This document shows, piece after piece, positions 1 through 8,471 of a DNA stretch of 64,000 bases (its first letter is position 1; every line of letters begins with the position of its first letter). Below the pieces are notes generated by a model. That model was given only the letters and a program-made list of their open reading frames with translations, was not told the DNA's origin and ran no database searches. Both the position numbers and the translations under genes were made by a program. This DNA is from Sporocytophaga myxococcoides DSM 11118. Lineage in GTDB: Bacteria; Bacteroidota; Bacteroidia; Cytophagales; Cytophagaceae. Location of the stretch: positions 351,092-415,091 of the forward strand of contig NZ_KE384561.1 in the NCBI RefSeq assembly GCF_000426725.1. Reading direction: 5' to 3'.

Positions 1-791
1 TTCCATACTTTAAAATTTGTAATCTCATTAAATGCCGGAAATATTATAAGCCCTTTAAGAGAACTCAATCCTTTGATCTCAGGAATTAATACAAGATGTT
101 CTTTGTCTAATGCAAGCATAGGTATCTTCTCAGCAAAAATGATATTTAATAAAGAGCCTAATACTACCACTAGTAAAGGGGCTGGTATTGATTTTAAAAA
201 ACCTTTCGTGATCTTATTCCAGTAGATCATAACAAGAAGAGAAAGAACAGATATTATGATGGCCCCTTTATTCAATGACTGAAAAGCCCTTAAAAGCTCA
301 GAAAAAGTATTTTCTTTATCAAACTGATCAAATGAAAAATCTCCCTCATAGTCTACATCATAGCCAATTGCATGAGGAATTTGTTTAAGGATCAGAATTA
401 TACCAATAGCGGCCAACATTCCTTTGATCACTGATGATGGGAATAATAAACTGATCGACCCCGCTTTTATAAAACCTAATATAATCTGTACCGCTCCTGC
501 GATCACTACTCCTAGCAGGAAAGCGCTGTATCCTGCCTCTGTAATAGCATTAAGAACTATAACGGTAAGTCCTGCTGCGGGTCCACTTACACTGAGCTGA
601 GAACCACTCAGCAATGCAACCACCAGCCCTCCCACTATACCGGCAATAATACCTGCAAAAAGCGGGGCTCCTGAAGCCAGAGCAATACCAAGGCAAAGTG
701 GCAAAGCAACCACAAAAACCACCAAACCTGATGGAATATCATATTTTAAATTGGCAGATATTTGTTTTGAAAGATTATGTAATAAACTCAT
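1..791 (-). CDS. SulP family anion permease, N-terminal part (cut by window edge)
   Basis: Reading the minus strand from an ATG at 789-791 gives an open frame of 263 codons that runs off the left edge, so only the N-terminal half is present. The protein begins MSLLHNLSKQISANLKYDIP and continues with the SulP first-helix pattern (PSGLVVFVVALPLCLGIALASGAP) and the segment SGSQLSVSGPAAGLTVIV, followed by further hydrophobic helices. SulP proteins are inner-membrane carriers for sulfate, bicarbonate or related anions; in Bacteroidota close relatives often sit with or are fused to carbonic anhydrase, so bicarbonate is a plausible substrate, but the STAS or carbonic anhydrase end lies outside the window. 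Family assignment is firm, substrate is not. Confidence 0.88.
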   Translation of the reverse strand, partial: MSLLHNLSKQISANLKYDIPSGLVVFVVALPLCLGIALASGAPLFAGIIAGIVGGLVVALLSGSQLSVSGPAAGLTVIVLNAITEAGYSAFLLGVVIAGAVQIILGFIKAGSISLLFPSSVIKGMLAAIGIILILKQIPHAIGYDVDYEGDFSFDQFDKENTFSELLRAFQSLNKGAIIISVLSLLVMIYWNKITKGFLKSIPAPLLVVVLGSLLNIIFAEKIPMLALDKEHLVLIPEIKGLSSLKGLIIFPAFNEITNFKVW

Positions 792-892
792 GCTAAAATT
801 TTAAGTAGGTTAGAAACCGTTATACCCCACAATGAGACAAGCAGGATATAATTATGTTATAAAAATAGTAATCTGAAAACCAGGTAATGTTT

Positions 893-1207
893 CTAAACTA
901 TTTCAGGTGGTGGAGTTACCATTTCCCGGGACTGGCCGAGAAGAAAGAAGGGATTTGAATAAGGAAACTGTAAATTAGAAATTAGAAATTCAAGTATAAA
1001 TGTATTCAATGGATTAAGGCATATTTTTTCTTTAGCTTCTGCTGCCTCCTTATTCTCATTATCATTTTCTGATTCTTCTTCATCGATATTTACCTTTACT
1101 GACGAAACTTTTTTCTTCAATGCCATACCTGATCCCGCCGACAGATAAAACACCTGCGGAACCATGACTGTAAAAAATAACATTAATATCAAAAAGTTTT
1201 TAAGCAT
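893..1207 (-). CDS. Small secreted or membrane-anchored protein of unknown function
   Basis: A 104-residue protein with a hydrophobic N-terminus (MLKNFLILMLFFTVMVPQVF), a highly acidic and lysine-rich middle (EEESENDNENKEAAEAKEK) and a C-terminus ending SREMVTPPPEIV. I chose the ATG at 1207 because the in-frame TTG further upstream (1234) lies inside a promoter-like -7 element on the same strand (1232-1239). The shape, a signal or anchor, a charged spacer and a Pro-Pro-Pro tail, recalls short uncharacterised Bacteroidota proteins, but I recognise no named family. It is separated from the SulP gene downstream by about 100 bp and may be transcribed with it. Confidence 0.6.
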   Translation of the reverse strand: MLKNFLILMLFFTVMVPQVFYLSAGSGMALKKKVSSVKVNIDEEESENDNENKEAAEAKEKICLNPLNTFILEFLISNLQFPYSNPFFLLGQSREMVTPPPEIV

Positions 1208-1231
1208 GTAAATACAAGAATCCCTCTGAGA

Positions 1232-1239
1232 CAAAGGTA
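1232..1239 (-). promoter_or_regulatory. Bacteroidota -7 promoter element (TACCTTTG)
   Basis: The plus strand reads CAAAGGTA, so the minus strand reads TACCTTTG, an exact match to the Bacteroidota consensus TAnnTTTG. It lies 25 bp upstream of the ATG at 1207, a suitable distance for a short leader. No clear -33 TTG was seen. Confidence 0.5.
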
Positions 1240-1352
1240 ATAAAAACGATTCAAAAAGAAGTTAATTTAACGATCTATTAACAGTGGTTACCACCTAACA
1301 TTTTTAATTATCACAAATATCCTCAGAGAGCTAGCTTCTAAAATACATTTAA

Positions 1353-2738
1353 TTATAAATATGGGACTTCAGAAAAGACCTGATCTAATAACACCCTGTA
1401 CACTCCTGTGCTTTCAATAAAGTCCGGACATTTATAATGTTCTCCGGTTATCAGCAATGGCCATTCCTCCCTATAATCAGGAACCCTTCCATGAGATCCT
1501 TTAACTAAAGTTGCATCCAGTGGAATAAAATCCATAAGTGTTCTGAAGCCCATTTTTTTCTTTAGCAATTTAATCGCTGCCCTTGCTTTAATAAATTTTA
1601 TTTCAGGGTTAAAAAATAATTCCACGGGATCATAACCCGGCTTTTTATGTATTTCTACGGTTCTTGCAAAGTCTGGCGCTTTAAGATCATCCAACCAATA
1701 GTAGTATGAAAACCATGAGTTCTTATCCGCAACTGCGATTAAATCTCCCGCTCTTTCATGATCAATATTTAAAAGCTCTTTATCCAGGCCACTTAAAACT
1801 ACATCAATACCTTTGGATGAAGCCAGAAGTTTTTTAACATCTTCTTTAATAGACTTATCGTTAATATATACATGCGCTATTTGATGATCTGCTACTGCAA
1901 AAGCCCTGGAACCACCTGCATCCAGAAGTTCCAGACCACTTTCTTCCCTTAGTTTCAAATATCCTTTTTCTCTTAAAATTCTGTTAATATGTATAGGATT
2001 GGAAACATTTGAAATTGAATATTCAGAAACGATATTCACTTTAGCTCCTCTTCGTTCATAGAAAGTAATCAGTCTCTTACACAATTCATCTATTTCTCTA
2101 AGGTTTGCTTTGCTCCTGGAATCATCAGGCCCATATTGCTGCAGACAATAGTCAAGATGAGGCAGGTATATCAATGTAAGAGTAGGATTAAACATTCCAT
2201 CTACCAGCATGGAAGCTTCTGCTATCCAATTACTCGACTTTATAGAAGTATTAGGCCCCCAGAAATTAAACAGAGGGAATGTACCCAGCTTCTTTTGCAG
2301 ATAATCTCTCAGGCTTGAGGGATTGGAATAAACATCAGCCAACTTTTTTCCGTCAGCATGATACTGAGGTCTTGGGGTAACGGAGATATCAGCAGATGAA
2401 TACATATTATACCACCAGAACATATTGGCAAATGTAAAATTAGGATCAATCTTTTTGGCTGCTTCCCAGATTTTTTCTGACTTAACAAGTTTGTTGGACT
2501 GCTTCCAGAACTTAATTTCGCAATCACCATGACTATACCACCCGTTTCCCACAATACCATGCTCTGCAGGAGTTTTGCCTGTTAAATAATTACTTTGAGC
2601 GGTACATGTAACCGCTGGAAATGCTGGTCTTACCGGCACTGTTTTTTTTCTGGAAGACCACTCCTTCAGAAAAGGAGTAGAATCTCCAAGCAGCTTTGAG
2701 GACAAAGCCACTAGGTTAATCACAACTACTTTATCCAT
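1353..2738 (-). CDS. eboF: EboF-like alkaline phosphatase/nucleotide pyrophosphatase superfamily protein
   Basis: This 461-residue protein is the last gene of the ebo operon and belongs to the alkaline phosphatase/NPP fold. The stretch FPAVTCTAQSNYLTGKTPAEHG (residues 40-61) holds the predicted nucleophile Thr44, and HLD (194-196) and DHQIAHVY (284-291) are further family blocks. Several canonical metal ligands differ: the usual first Asp is Asn8 (VVVINLVAL), and the usual Asp-His pair is Glu239-Tyr240 (VSEYSIS). From memory this is shared by EboF relatives, so it may mark a different metal use or a non-hydrolytic role. The start overlaps the end of eboE by 13 nt, implying translational coupling. 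The substrate is unknown. Confidence 0.82.
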   Translation of the reverse strand: MDKVVVINLVALSSKLLGDSTPFLKEWSSRKKTVPVRPAFPAVTCTAQSNYLTGKTPAEHGIVGNGWYSHGDCEIKFWKQSNKLVKSEKIWEAAKKIDPNFTFANMFWWYNMYSSADISVTPRPQYHADGKKLADVYSNPSSLRDYLQKKLGTFPLFNFWGPNTSIKSSNWIAEASMLVDGMFNPTLTLIYLPHLDYCLQQYGPDDSRSKANLREIDELCKRLITFYERRGAKVNIVSEYSISNVSNPIHINRILREKGYLKLREESGLELLDAGGSRAFAVADHQIAHVYINDKSIKEDVKKLLASSKGIDVVLSGLDKELLNIDHERAGDLIAVADKNSWFSYYYWLDDLKAPDFARTVEIHKKPGYDPVELFFNPEIKFIKARAAIKLLKKKMGFRTLMDFIPLDATLVKGSHGRVPDYREEWPLLITGEHYKCPDFIESTGVYRVLLDQVFSEVPYL

Positions 2739-3955
2739 AAATTCTGATATTGAACTTTCATATTTTCAAGCACCCACTTGAATTCATTCACAATTGATTC
2801 GGTTAAATCTATTTTAACTTCATCAGGTAATACACTCCAGGTATATGTTTCTATCTCCAAAACACTAGTGATTGACTGATGTTGCAGCAATTGAAATACA
2901 TTTAATATGTCATCCTGAGTGGATTCCAATATTCCATAATTGGATACAAAAAGAGGCACATGATAATGAATTCTCCATTCTTCGCATGATCCATAATTAT
3001 TGTCATGGATCATATCAGGCAAATCATTATATCTCTTAATTTCCTTATCATATCTTCCGGCAACTTGATGAAGGTAAATCTTATCACTTATAGATTTGAG
3101 TTTAGTGGAAAGGTCTTTATGATCTAATCCTGCAGGCTTGAATTTTAATGCTGCGCTTATCTGTATCTTGCCGATCCCTATCTTTTCTTTCTTATATAGA
3201 GCAAGCATTTCTGCAGGATTTTCAAACAATACAGAAGAGTGACATACATCAAAACAAACCTTGATATGTTCTCTAACTGCTGCTTCTGCCTCCTGCGCAC
3301 TCATATTTTTTATTTCAGAGAAATACTTTATCGCTCCGGGAACGAGCCAGTTGTTGTAAAAATTGATCATTCCTCTGGTATCTTCTATAATTCCATCGGG
3401 CTCAGGTTCAATATCCAGATGAATTACTTTTCCGCTTTCATTTTTCACCTGAATTAAGTATTCCGTTATCAGAGCAAAATGAAAGCTTGCCTTCCTGAAT
3501 ATGTGATCCATCTGTTCATTGGTTTTAAACCAATGTCTGTAAGAAACCGGTGAAGTTGAGATCCCTCCTTCTATCCCTTGAGGAAGAAGAAAATTCAGAA
3601 TTTTAATCAAACGAACAGTATACTCAATACGCTCACGGGAATTCCAATCAGGTAAATGTACTTTATCTTTCACAATGGTTCTATGAAAACCTCCATAGGG
3701 GAATCCATTGATTGTAAATACGTAGAAGCCATTAACTTCCAGCCACTGACGGAATCTGAAGAGGTTATCATTTGCTAATAATTCTCTTGCCGCTATGTCA
3801 GACAGGCGCAAACCTATACCAAATGGCCGTCCCGGATTAACCTTCTCTTTGATAGAAGGAAGATATTCTTTCAGGTTTCCAAAAGTTTCTTCCCAGGTTT
3901 CTCCAGGATGGATATTCGTGCAATACGTAAGATGAAAGCCTTTCTTAAAAGTCAT
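2726..3955 (-). CDS. eboE: EboE, xylose-isomerase-like TIM-barrel protein
   Basis: A 409-residue protein opening FKKGFHLTYCTNIHPGETW, the typical start of the EboE (metabolite traffic protein) family, a xylose-isomerase-like TIM barrel. Acidic and histidine residues that would line a metal site occur in segments such as VIHLDIEPEPDGIIEDT, VCFDVCHSSVLFENP and SVLEIETYTW, in the order expected for an AP endonuclease 2/xylose isomerase fold. Its start overlaps eboD by 4 nt and its end overlaps eboF, so all three are probably translated together. Family membership is clear; the reaction is not established, although work on cyanobacterial ebo genes links the cluster to delivery of a metabolite to the periplasm. 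Confidence 0.88.
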   Translation of the reverse strand: MTFKKGFHLTYCTNIHPGETWEETFGNLKEYLPSIKEKVNPGRPFGIGLRLSDIAARELLANDNLFRFRQWLEVNGFYVFTINGFPYGGFHRTIVKDKVHLPDWNSRERIEYTVRLIKILNFLLPQGIEGGISTSPVSYRHWFKTNEQMDHIFRKASFHFALITEYLIQVKNESGKVIHLDIEPEPDGIIEDTRGMINFYNNWLVPGAIKYFSEIKNMSAQEAEAAVREHIKVCFDVCHSSVLFENPAEMLALYKKEKIGIGKIQISAALKFKPAGLDHKDLSTKLKSISDKIYLHQVAGRYDKEIKRYNDLPDMIHDNNYGSCEEWRIHYHVPLFVSNYGILESTQDDILNVFQLLQHQSITSVLEIETYTWSVLPDEVKIDLTESIVNEFKWVLENMKVQYQNLWIK

Positions 3956-5115
3956 AACGGGCTCATTTCATTTTTTTGGTAATATGAATTTGCTTGTTGT
4001 AAACTCTTTATAATTTCACCACTCTCAATTGCTCCCACCTCTACTCCTTTTCCAATAGCACTTAGAAGCATGATTGTAAGTTTTCCTCCGAGATGTTCTC
4101 TGAATTCATGTAATCCTATTTCCAATTCAGAATAATTGCTGATTAGAAAAGATAAGTACTCATTCACAATGTCTCTGAATCCACATCGGTTTATACAATC
4201 CAGTATTTGATGCCAGCTTTGCAGTGAGATGTAATTTCTTAGATATGAAATCGTAACATCAAGGACTATTCCTACTGCTACAGCTTCACCATGTCTTATT
4301 TTATAATTGTCCATCTGCTCCAGTTTATGTGCTGCCCAATGTCCAAAGTCAAGAGGACGGGAAGACCCACGCTCAAAGGGATCTTCTCCGCCTATGTGTT
4401 GCATATGAAGCTCTGCACACCGATAGATCAAATCCTGCATAATATCCTGGTCTCTGGCAACAAGAGAAGATGCATTATTCATTATAAAATGGAAAAACTC
4501 TTCGTCCTTTATCAATGAAACTTTAATTGCTTCTGCAATGCCTGCAATCCAATCCCTTTGGCTCAATGTCATGAGAAACTTTCTATCATTGATCACAGCA
4601 AAAGGTGGAGCAAAACATCCCAGAAAGTTTTTCTTATTAAAATAATTCACGCTGTTCTTTACTCCTACTCCTGAATCGTTCTGAGCAAGCACCGTAGTAG
4701 GAATTCTTATCAGGCGAATACCTCTGTGTGCAATTGAAGCTGCATATCCAGCAAGATCCAGTAAGGCACCACCGCCAACAACAATAATATAAGAATGCCT
4801 AGACAACTTCCCTCTCTCAATTGCTTCAAGAATTTCATTAACTCTTCCCATTTCATTTTTCACTGATTCTCCCCCAGGAAGAATCATAATTTCCGTAAGT
4901 TGTCCCGTCAGGTTATTATTAAAATATCTAGTGGTCTTAGTTAACAAATCAGGGCTTTTGCTAATGACAGTTTCATCAACAACCACCAACACTTTTTCTT
5001 CTGAAGACTTGTTAATTAATCCTTTCAGAATATGATTTCTTTCATCAAATATATCTTCCGTAAAAAATACCCTATAGGTAAAAGGGACGACGAATGATTG
5101 CTGCAAACTTTTCAT
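3952..5115 (-). CDS. eboD: EboD, 3-dehydroquinate synthase-like sugar phosphate cyclase
   Basis: This 387-residue protein belongs to the sugar phosphate cyclase superfamily (3-dehydroquinate synthase fold), which uses NAD and zinc to cyclise sugar phosphates. Visible motifs are the glycine-rich nucleotide loop VVGGGALLDLAGYAAS, the segment PTTVLAQNDSGVGVKNSVN, and zinc-ligand regions GGEDPFERGSSRPLDFGHWAAH and RHGEAVAVG. The context (eboC upstream, eboE overlapping by 4 nt downstream) identifies it as EboD rather than the shikimate-pathway AroB; in this family the product is suspected to be a valiolone-like cyclitol, which is inference. It is preceded by a 93-bp gap from eboC, the largest in the operon, which could hold an internal promoter. 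Confidence 0.9.
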   Translation of the reverse strand: MKSLQQSFVVPFTYRVFFTEDIFDERNHILKGLINKSSEEKVLVVVDETVISKSPDLLTKTTRYFNNNLTGQLTEIMILPGGESVKNEMGRVNEILEAIERGKLSRHSYIIVVGGGALLDLAGYAASIAHRGIRLIRIPTTVLAQNDSGVGVKNSVNYFNKKNFLGCFAPPFAVINDRKFLMTLSQRDWIAGIAEAIKVSLIKDEEFFHFIMNNASSLVARDQDIMQDLIYRCAELHMQHIGGEDPFERGSSRPLDFGHWAAHKLEQMDNYKIRHGEAVAVGIVLDVTISYLRNYISLQSWHQILDCINRCGFRDIVNEYLSFLISNYSELEIGLHEFREHLGGKLTIMLLSAIGKGVEVGAIESGEIIKSLQQANSYYQKNEMSPL

Positions 5116-5208
5116 AATAATTTTCCATCAACTATGAGTGATCAAACAAACACAAACCAATCTATTTAGAATTATAGATCAACCTTTACAATATTAAGGA
5201 TATACAAA

Positions 5209-6102
5209 TCAGGTTACAGCAAAGTATCTGGAGAGCGCAATAGACATTGGCAGCAGGACCAATATAGAAAGAGCAAACTCAGGACCGGCATATGCTGCAG
5301 TCAGAGTAGCATCCAAAAGGATTATTCCTATTATACCATTTTTAACTGCCTGTCTTATTACACCATAGTTGACTTTCATCTGCATTTTTATAATTGGTAT
5401 AGAAGTAAGCAGCAGAAAGCCTAGTAAGAACGGGAGTATACTTAGTAACGAAAATTCTTTAACCAGCAATATAGTAATAAGACCTGAACATGCCAGGAGA
5501 TAAAAGAAGAAGCCAGCATCCAGAATATTTTTTTTAATTCGTCCTGTTTCACATTTACTGATAAGTGTAATACCAATGATATAAAACAAGGGCACTAAAG
5601 CAAGATAAACATGCTGAATAATACTGTTGCTCACAATTGAAATCCCCAGTAACATATTCAAACCTCGGCATATTCCCATCATCAAAGGACCATAAACAAC
5701 AGAATGCTTAGCTTTCGCATCGTAAGTAAAGGCTGAAATCACTATACAAAGAGCCAGAGCAGCACTGGAGAATGAGACCATTAATGCAAAGAAAATCCCA
5801 AAAGAAAAAAGACAAATGCCAAACCGTTTTGCTTCAATAATTGTGAGTTTTCCGCTTGGAATCATTCTTTCAGGACGTTCTATTCTGTCTATATCATAAT
5901 CGAAAACATCATTAAATACAATTCCTCCGGCATAAAGACATGCTGTAGACAATACAAGCATTAGCCCCTTTAACAAGAGAGAACTATCTCCAGACCAAGC
6001 TAATGCAGATGTAGCAATCAATGCACCGTTTATAACGTCTGCAGTAGAAGACAATACATTAGCGGGTCTCGCAATTGTCAAATATGCCTGTAACTTTCCC
6101 AT
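5209..6102 (-). CDS. eboC: EboC, UbiA-family prenyltransferase
   Basis: A 297-residue polytopic membrane protein of the UbiA prenyltransferase superfamily. The first aspartate-rich motif NDVFDYDIDRIERPERMIPSG (around residues 65-85) is the classic NDxxDxxxD Mg/diphosphate site, and SAFTYDAKAKH...GPLMMGICRGLN provides the adjacent family block. It is expected to move an isoprenoid chain onto an acceptor at the cytoplasmic membrane. Its start codon overlaps the last base of eboB, so the two are coupled. In cyanobacteria EboC has been implicated in getting the scytonemin monomer to the periplasm; here no scytonemin genes are visible, so the cargo is unknown. Confidence 0.9.
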   Translation of the reverse strand: MGKLQAYLTIARPANVLSSTADVINGALIATSALAWSGDSSLLLKGLMLVLSTACLYAGGIVFNDVFDYDIDRIERPERMIPSGKLTIIEAKRFGICLFSFGIFFALMVSFSSAALALCIVISAFTYDAKAKHSVVYGPLMMGICRGLNMLLGISIVSNSIIQHVYLALVPLFYIIGITLISKCETGRIKKNILDAGFFFYLLACSGLITILLVKEFSLLSILPFLLGFLLLTSIPIIKMQMKVNYGVIRQAVKNGIIGIILLDATLTAAYAGPEFALSILVLLPMSIALSRYFAVT

Positions 6103-7031
6103 CAGACAATTATATTTGAACTATCATTTTTTGGTAATGACTTTTTATCAACTTTTTTCAATTTCTGATCTCCCCTTAATACAGAATTACCATTGAAAGT
6201 ATTGTCAATATTTTCTTCCGCATTCAACCAGTCCGATTCCTTTATTTTTCCGCTCAGACCAAATACCTGCAGTGCATTGCTATAACATACTTTATCAATA
6301 TCTCTTGAAGGGATTCCTTTTGCTTCCATCAATAAGGCAGTTTTAGGGACAGCTAATGGATCGCTGATGCCCCAATCGGCCGCGCTGTTTATAATAATTC
6401 TTTCACTACCATACTTTTTTACAATTTCCACCATTCTTTCATTACCCATTTTGGTATTCGGATAAATGGTAAAAGCGGCCCAGAATCCTTGATCCAATAC
6501 ATCCTTAACTGTCTCTTCATTATTATGATCAATCACAACCCATGAAGGATCTAATTTATGTTCAAGGCAAACCTCCATACTTCTTAGTGTGCCTCGCTTT
6601 TTATTTCTATGCGGGGTGTGAATCTGTACAGGTAATAAAGTCTCTTTAGATAAAATCAACTGTTGTCTGAAATACTTTTCTTCCAATGGAGTTTGTTCAT
6701 CATATCCGATTTCGCCTACACCTACAACCTTTTCTTTACATAGAAATAAAGGTAGAATATTCATAACAGATTCGGCCAATTGCTGATTATTGGATTCTTT
6801 GGAATTAAGACCTATTGTGCAATAGTGCATGATCCCAAACTGGCTTGCACGAAATCTTTCCCAACCAATAAGTCCGCTGAAATAATCTTTAAAAGAACCA
6901 GCTTCAGTGCGTGGCTGTCCTACCCAGAAAGAAGGTTCTATTACAGCTACTATACCTGCTTCAGCCATTCTCTGATAATCATCAGTAGTTCTGGAAACCA
7001 TGTGTACATGAGGATCAATAAATCTTTTCAT
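6102..7031 (-). CDS. eboB: EboB, TatD-family metal-dependent hydrolase
   Basis: This 309-residue protein is a TatD-like amidohydrolase. The N-terminal HxH pair is in DPHVHMVSRTTDDY (residues 7-20), and further metal-ligand regions are GVGEIGYDEQTPLEEKYFRQQL, PVQIHTPHRNK, VVIDHNNEETV and INSAADWGISDPLAV. The arrangement matches EboB proteins rather than housekeeping TatD. The last 30 or so residues are hydrophilic (KKVDKKSLPKNDSSNIIV) and look like an unstructured tail. It begins 10 bp after eboA ends and shares one base with eboC. Substrate unknown; nucleic acid cleavage should not be assumed. Confidence 0.88.
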   Translation of the reverse strand: MKRFIDPHVHMVSRTTDDYQRMAEAGIVAVIEPSFWVGQPRTEAGSFKDYFSGLIGWERFRASQFGIMHYCTIGLNSKESNNQQLAESVMNILPLFLCKEKVVGVGEIGYDEQTPLEEKYFRQQLILSKETLLPVQIHTPHRNKKRGTLRSMEVCLEHKLDPSWVVIDHNNEETVKDVLDQGFWAAFTIYPNTKMGNERMVEIVKKYGSERIIINSAADWGISDPLAVPKTALLMEAKGIPSRDIDKVCYSNALQVFGLSGKIKESDWLNAEENIDNTFNGNSVLRGDQKLKKVDKKSLPKNDSSNIIV

Positions 7032-7041
7032 ATATAAAATT

Positions 7042-7959
7042 TTAAAACTCCTGTAATTTCATTTTATTCCACTTATTGGTAATATCCTGCCAGGACAATT
7101 CATTATCTATCATCTTACCATGCAGATCAGGTCTATGGTCAAGCAGCATCAGAACAGCTTCCTCAGTATTGCTCACATAACATGTAAGTGCTGCAGTTTC
7201 CTGGCTTAACTGATTCTTATCTTCAAATAAAGCCTTCACATCTTTTAGGTGATTCGTTGAAAGGAAGGGAGCTATGATTCTCCAGATTTCAGGGGTAATT
7301 TCCCTGCTTGCAGCTTTTCTCTCATGAACCAGATCGATTGCCATATCGGATAGTGCGGCATTGGCACGTCTTTCCAAACCAAAAATGTCACTGATAGGAC
7401 TATCTATAAAGGCTGCTTTTAGTACCATCTGATTCCATTGTGATTCATTAAAAAAATCACAAGGAAACGGATTATTCAAGGCGATAGCTTCAAATAGCAG
7501 TTGGGAATTGGAGCGCACCCCTTCAGAGGCAATTTCAGTCAATCGATTCTGATAAGGCAGGATTGACAAGCCTTTTAAAATTGCTACCCTTTCATCAAGG
7601 TCTGCAGTACCAAAAATATTTTTTATCAGATTAAGAAATTCTTCTCCACTAAGAAAAGTAAGTTCCATCAGCATATTTATCCTTATAAACTCGGTGACTG
7701 TCCAGAACGAAGGATTCCAGCCTTTTCTAATGATGACAGTTTCTATTAGGTCGTCCTCATTTAAATCAAGTATTCGTTTCCCAAATACTGTTGATACTTT
7801 ACTGAAAGCGAAATATATATTTCTGTAAACTCCTGACCTTACCTTTTCAATCTGTTCTATGTACCATCTGTACTGATCTTCAGTAATAACAAGAGCAATT
7901 TTTTTTTCTATAAAATGCCTCGCGGCCTTTACTTCCTGTATAGAAAAAGTATTTTTCAT
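7042..7959 (-). CDS. eboA: EboA domain protein
   Basis: A 305-residue soluble, mainly helical protein with no signal peptide or membrane span. Segments such as RIVILKGLSILPYQNRLTEIA-like repeats (AILKGLSILPYQNRLTEIA) and EAIALNNPFPCDFFNESQWNQMVLKAAF are characteristic of the EboA family, which always occurs at the head of ebo operons; the helical pattern suggests a HEAT-like scaffold. It follows the TMEM220-like gene by 18 bp and precedes eboB by 10 bp. No catalytic motif is visible. The assignment rests on the pattern and on a complete syntenic eboA-F set. Confidence 0.85.
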   Translation of the reverse strand: MKNTFSIQEVKAARHFIEKKIALVITEDQYRWYIEQIEKVRSGVYRNIYFAFSKVSTVFGKRILDLNEDDLIETVIIRKGWNPSFWTVTEFIRINMLMELTFLSGEEFLNLIKNIFGTADLDERVAILKGLSILPYQNRLTEIASEGVRSNSQLLFEAIALNNPFPCDFFNESQWNQMVLKAAFIDSPISDIFGLERRANAALSDMAIDLVHERKAASREITPEIWRIIAPFLSTNHLKDVKALFEDKNQLSQETAALTCYVSNTEEAVLMLLDHRPDLHGKMIDNELSWQDITNKWNKMKLQEF

Positions 7960-7977
7960 ATAATGTATCTTCAGATT

Positions 7978-8364
7978 TTAGTGAACTCTTTTTTTAGCCA
8001 TTTTTAATCTCCTCATAAAAATATAGTTGAGAAATATGAGGTTCATCATGGCGATCGCACAAATAAGAAGACCCAGAGACTCTCTTGCCAATTCAATATT
8101 GGAGCTATGTTCCATTGGCATCACTATGCCCTCATAGATTGAAGGCCATAAATAAATACATCCGGAAGCAAATAACGATGTGAATAACAACAGTATAAAT
8201 GAATGAATCCTCTTTATCCCAGAATAGAAACATATCAAAGCTGCAAATGAGTAAATTGAAATCCATACCAAAGGATCCGGATCATTTAACTGAACAATGG
8301 CAAAACCGATGAATAGGAATCCCCATAATGAAGGGATCATCCCTGTTAAATTGTTCTTTCTCAT
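7978..8364 (-). CDS. TMEM220-like four-helix membrane protein, first gene of the ebo operon
   Basis: A 128-residue protein made almost entirely of four hydrophobic helices. The segment QLNDPDPLVWISIYSFAA between helices one and two is the signature of the transmembrane 220 family. It is the first gene of the minus-strand operon, ending 18 bp before eboA, and there is a 107-bp gap to the divergent DUF72 gene which must contain the operon promoter, although I found no exact TAnnTTTG there. Its role is unknown; position suggests an accessory of the ebo system in the inner membrane. Confidence 0.82.
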   Translation of the reverse strand: MRKNNLTGMIPSLWGFLFIGFAIVQLNDPDPLVWISIYSFAALICFYSGIKRIHSFILLLFTSLFASGCIYLWPSIYEGIVMPMEHSSNIELARESLGLLICAIAMMNLIFLNYIFMRRLKMAKKRVH

Positions 8365-8471
8365 AAATGCCTAAACCCTCAGAACAAGGTATTGTTTATG
8401 ACTATCCATAAGAAGCAGGGAAGAAAAAAGCTGATACTATTCAGTTAAATGAATTAATATCTTATCGAATA

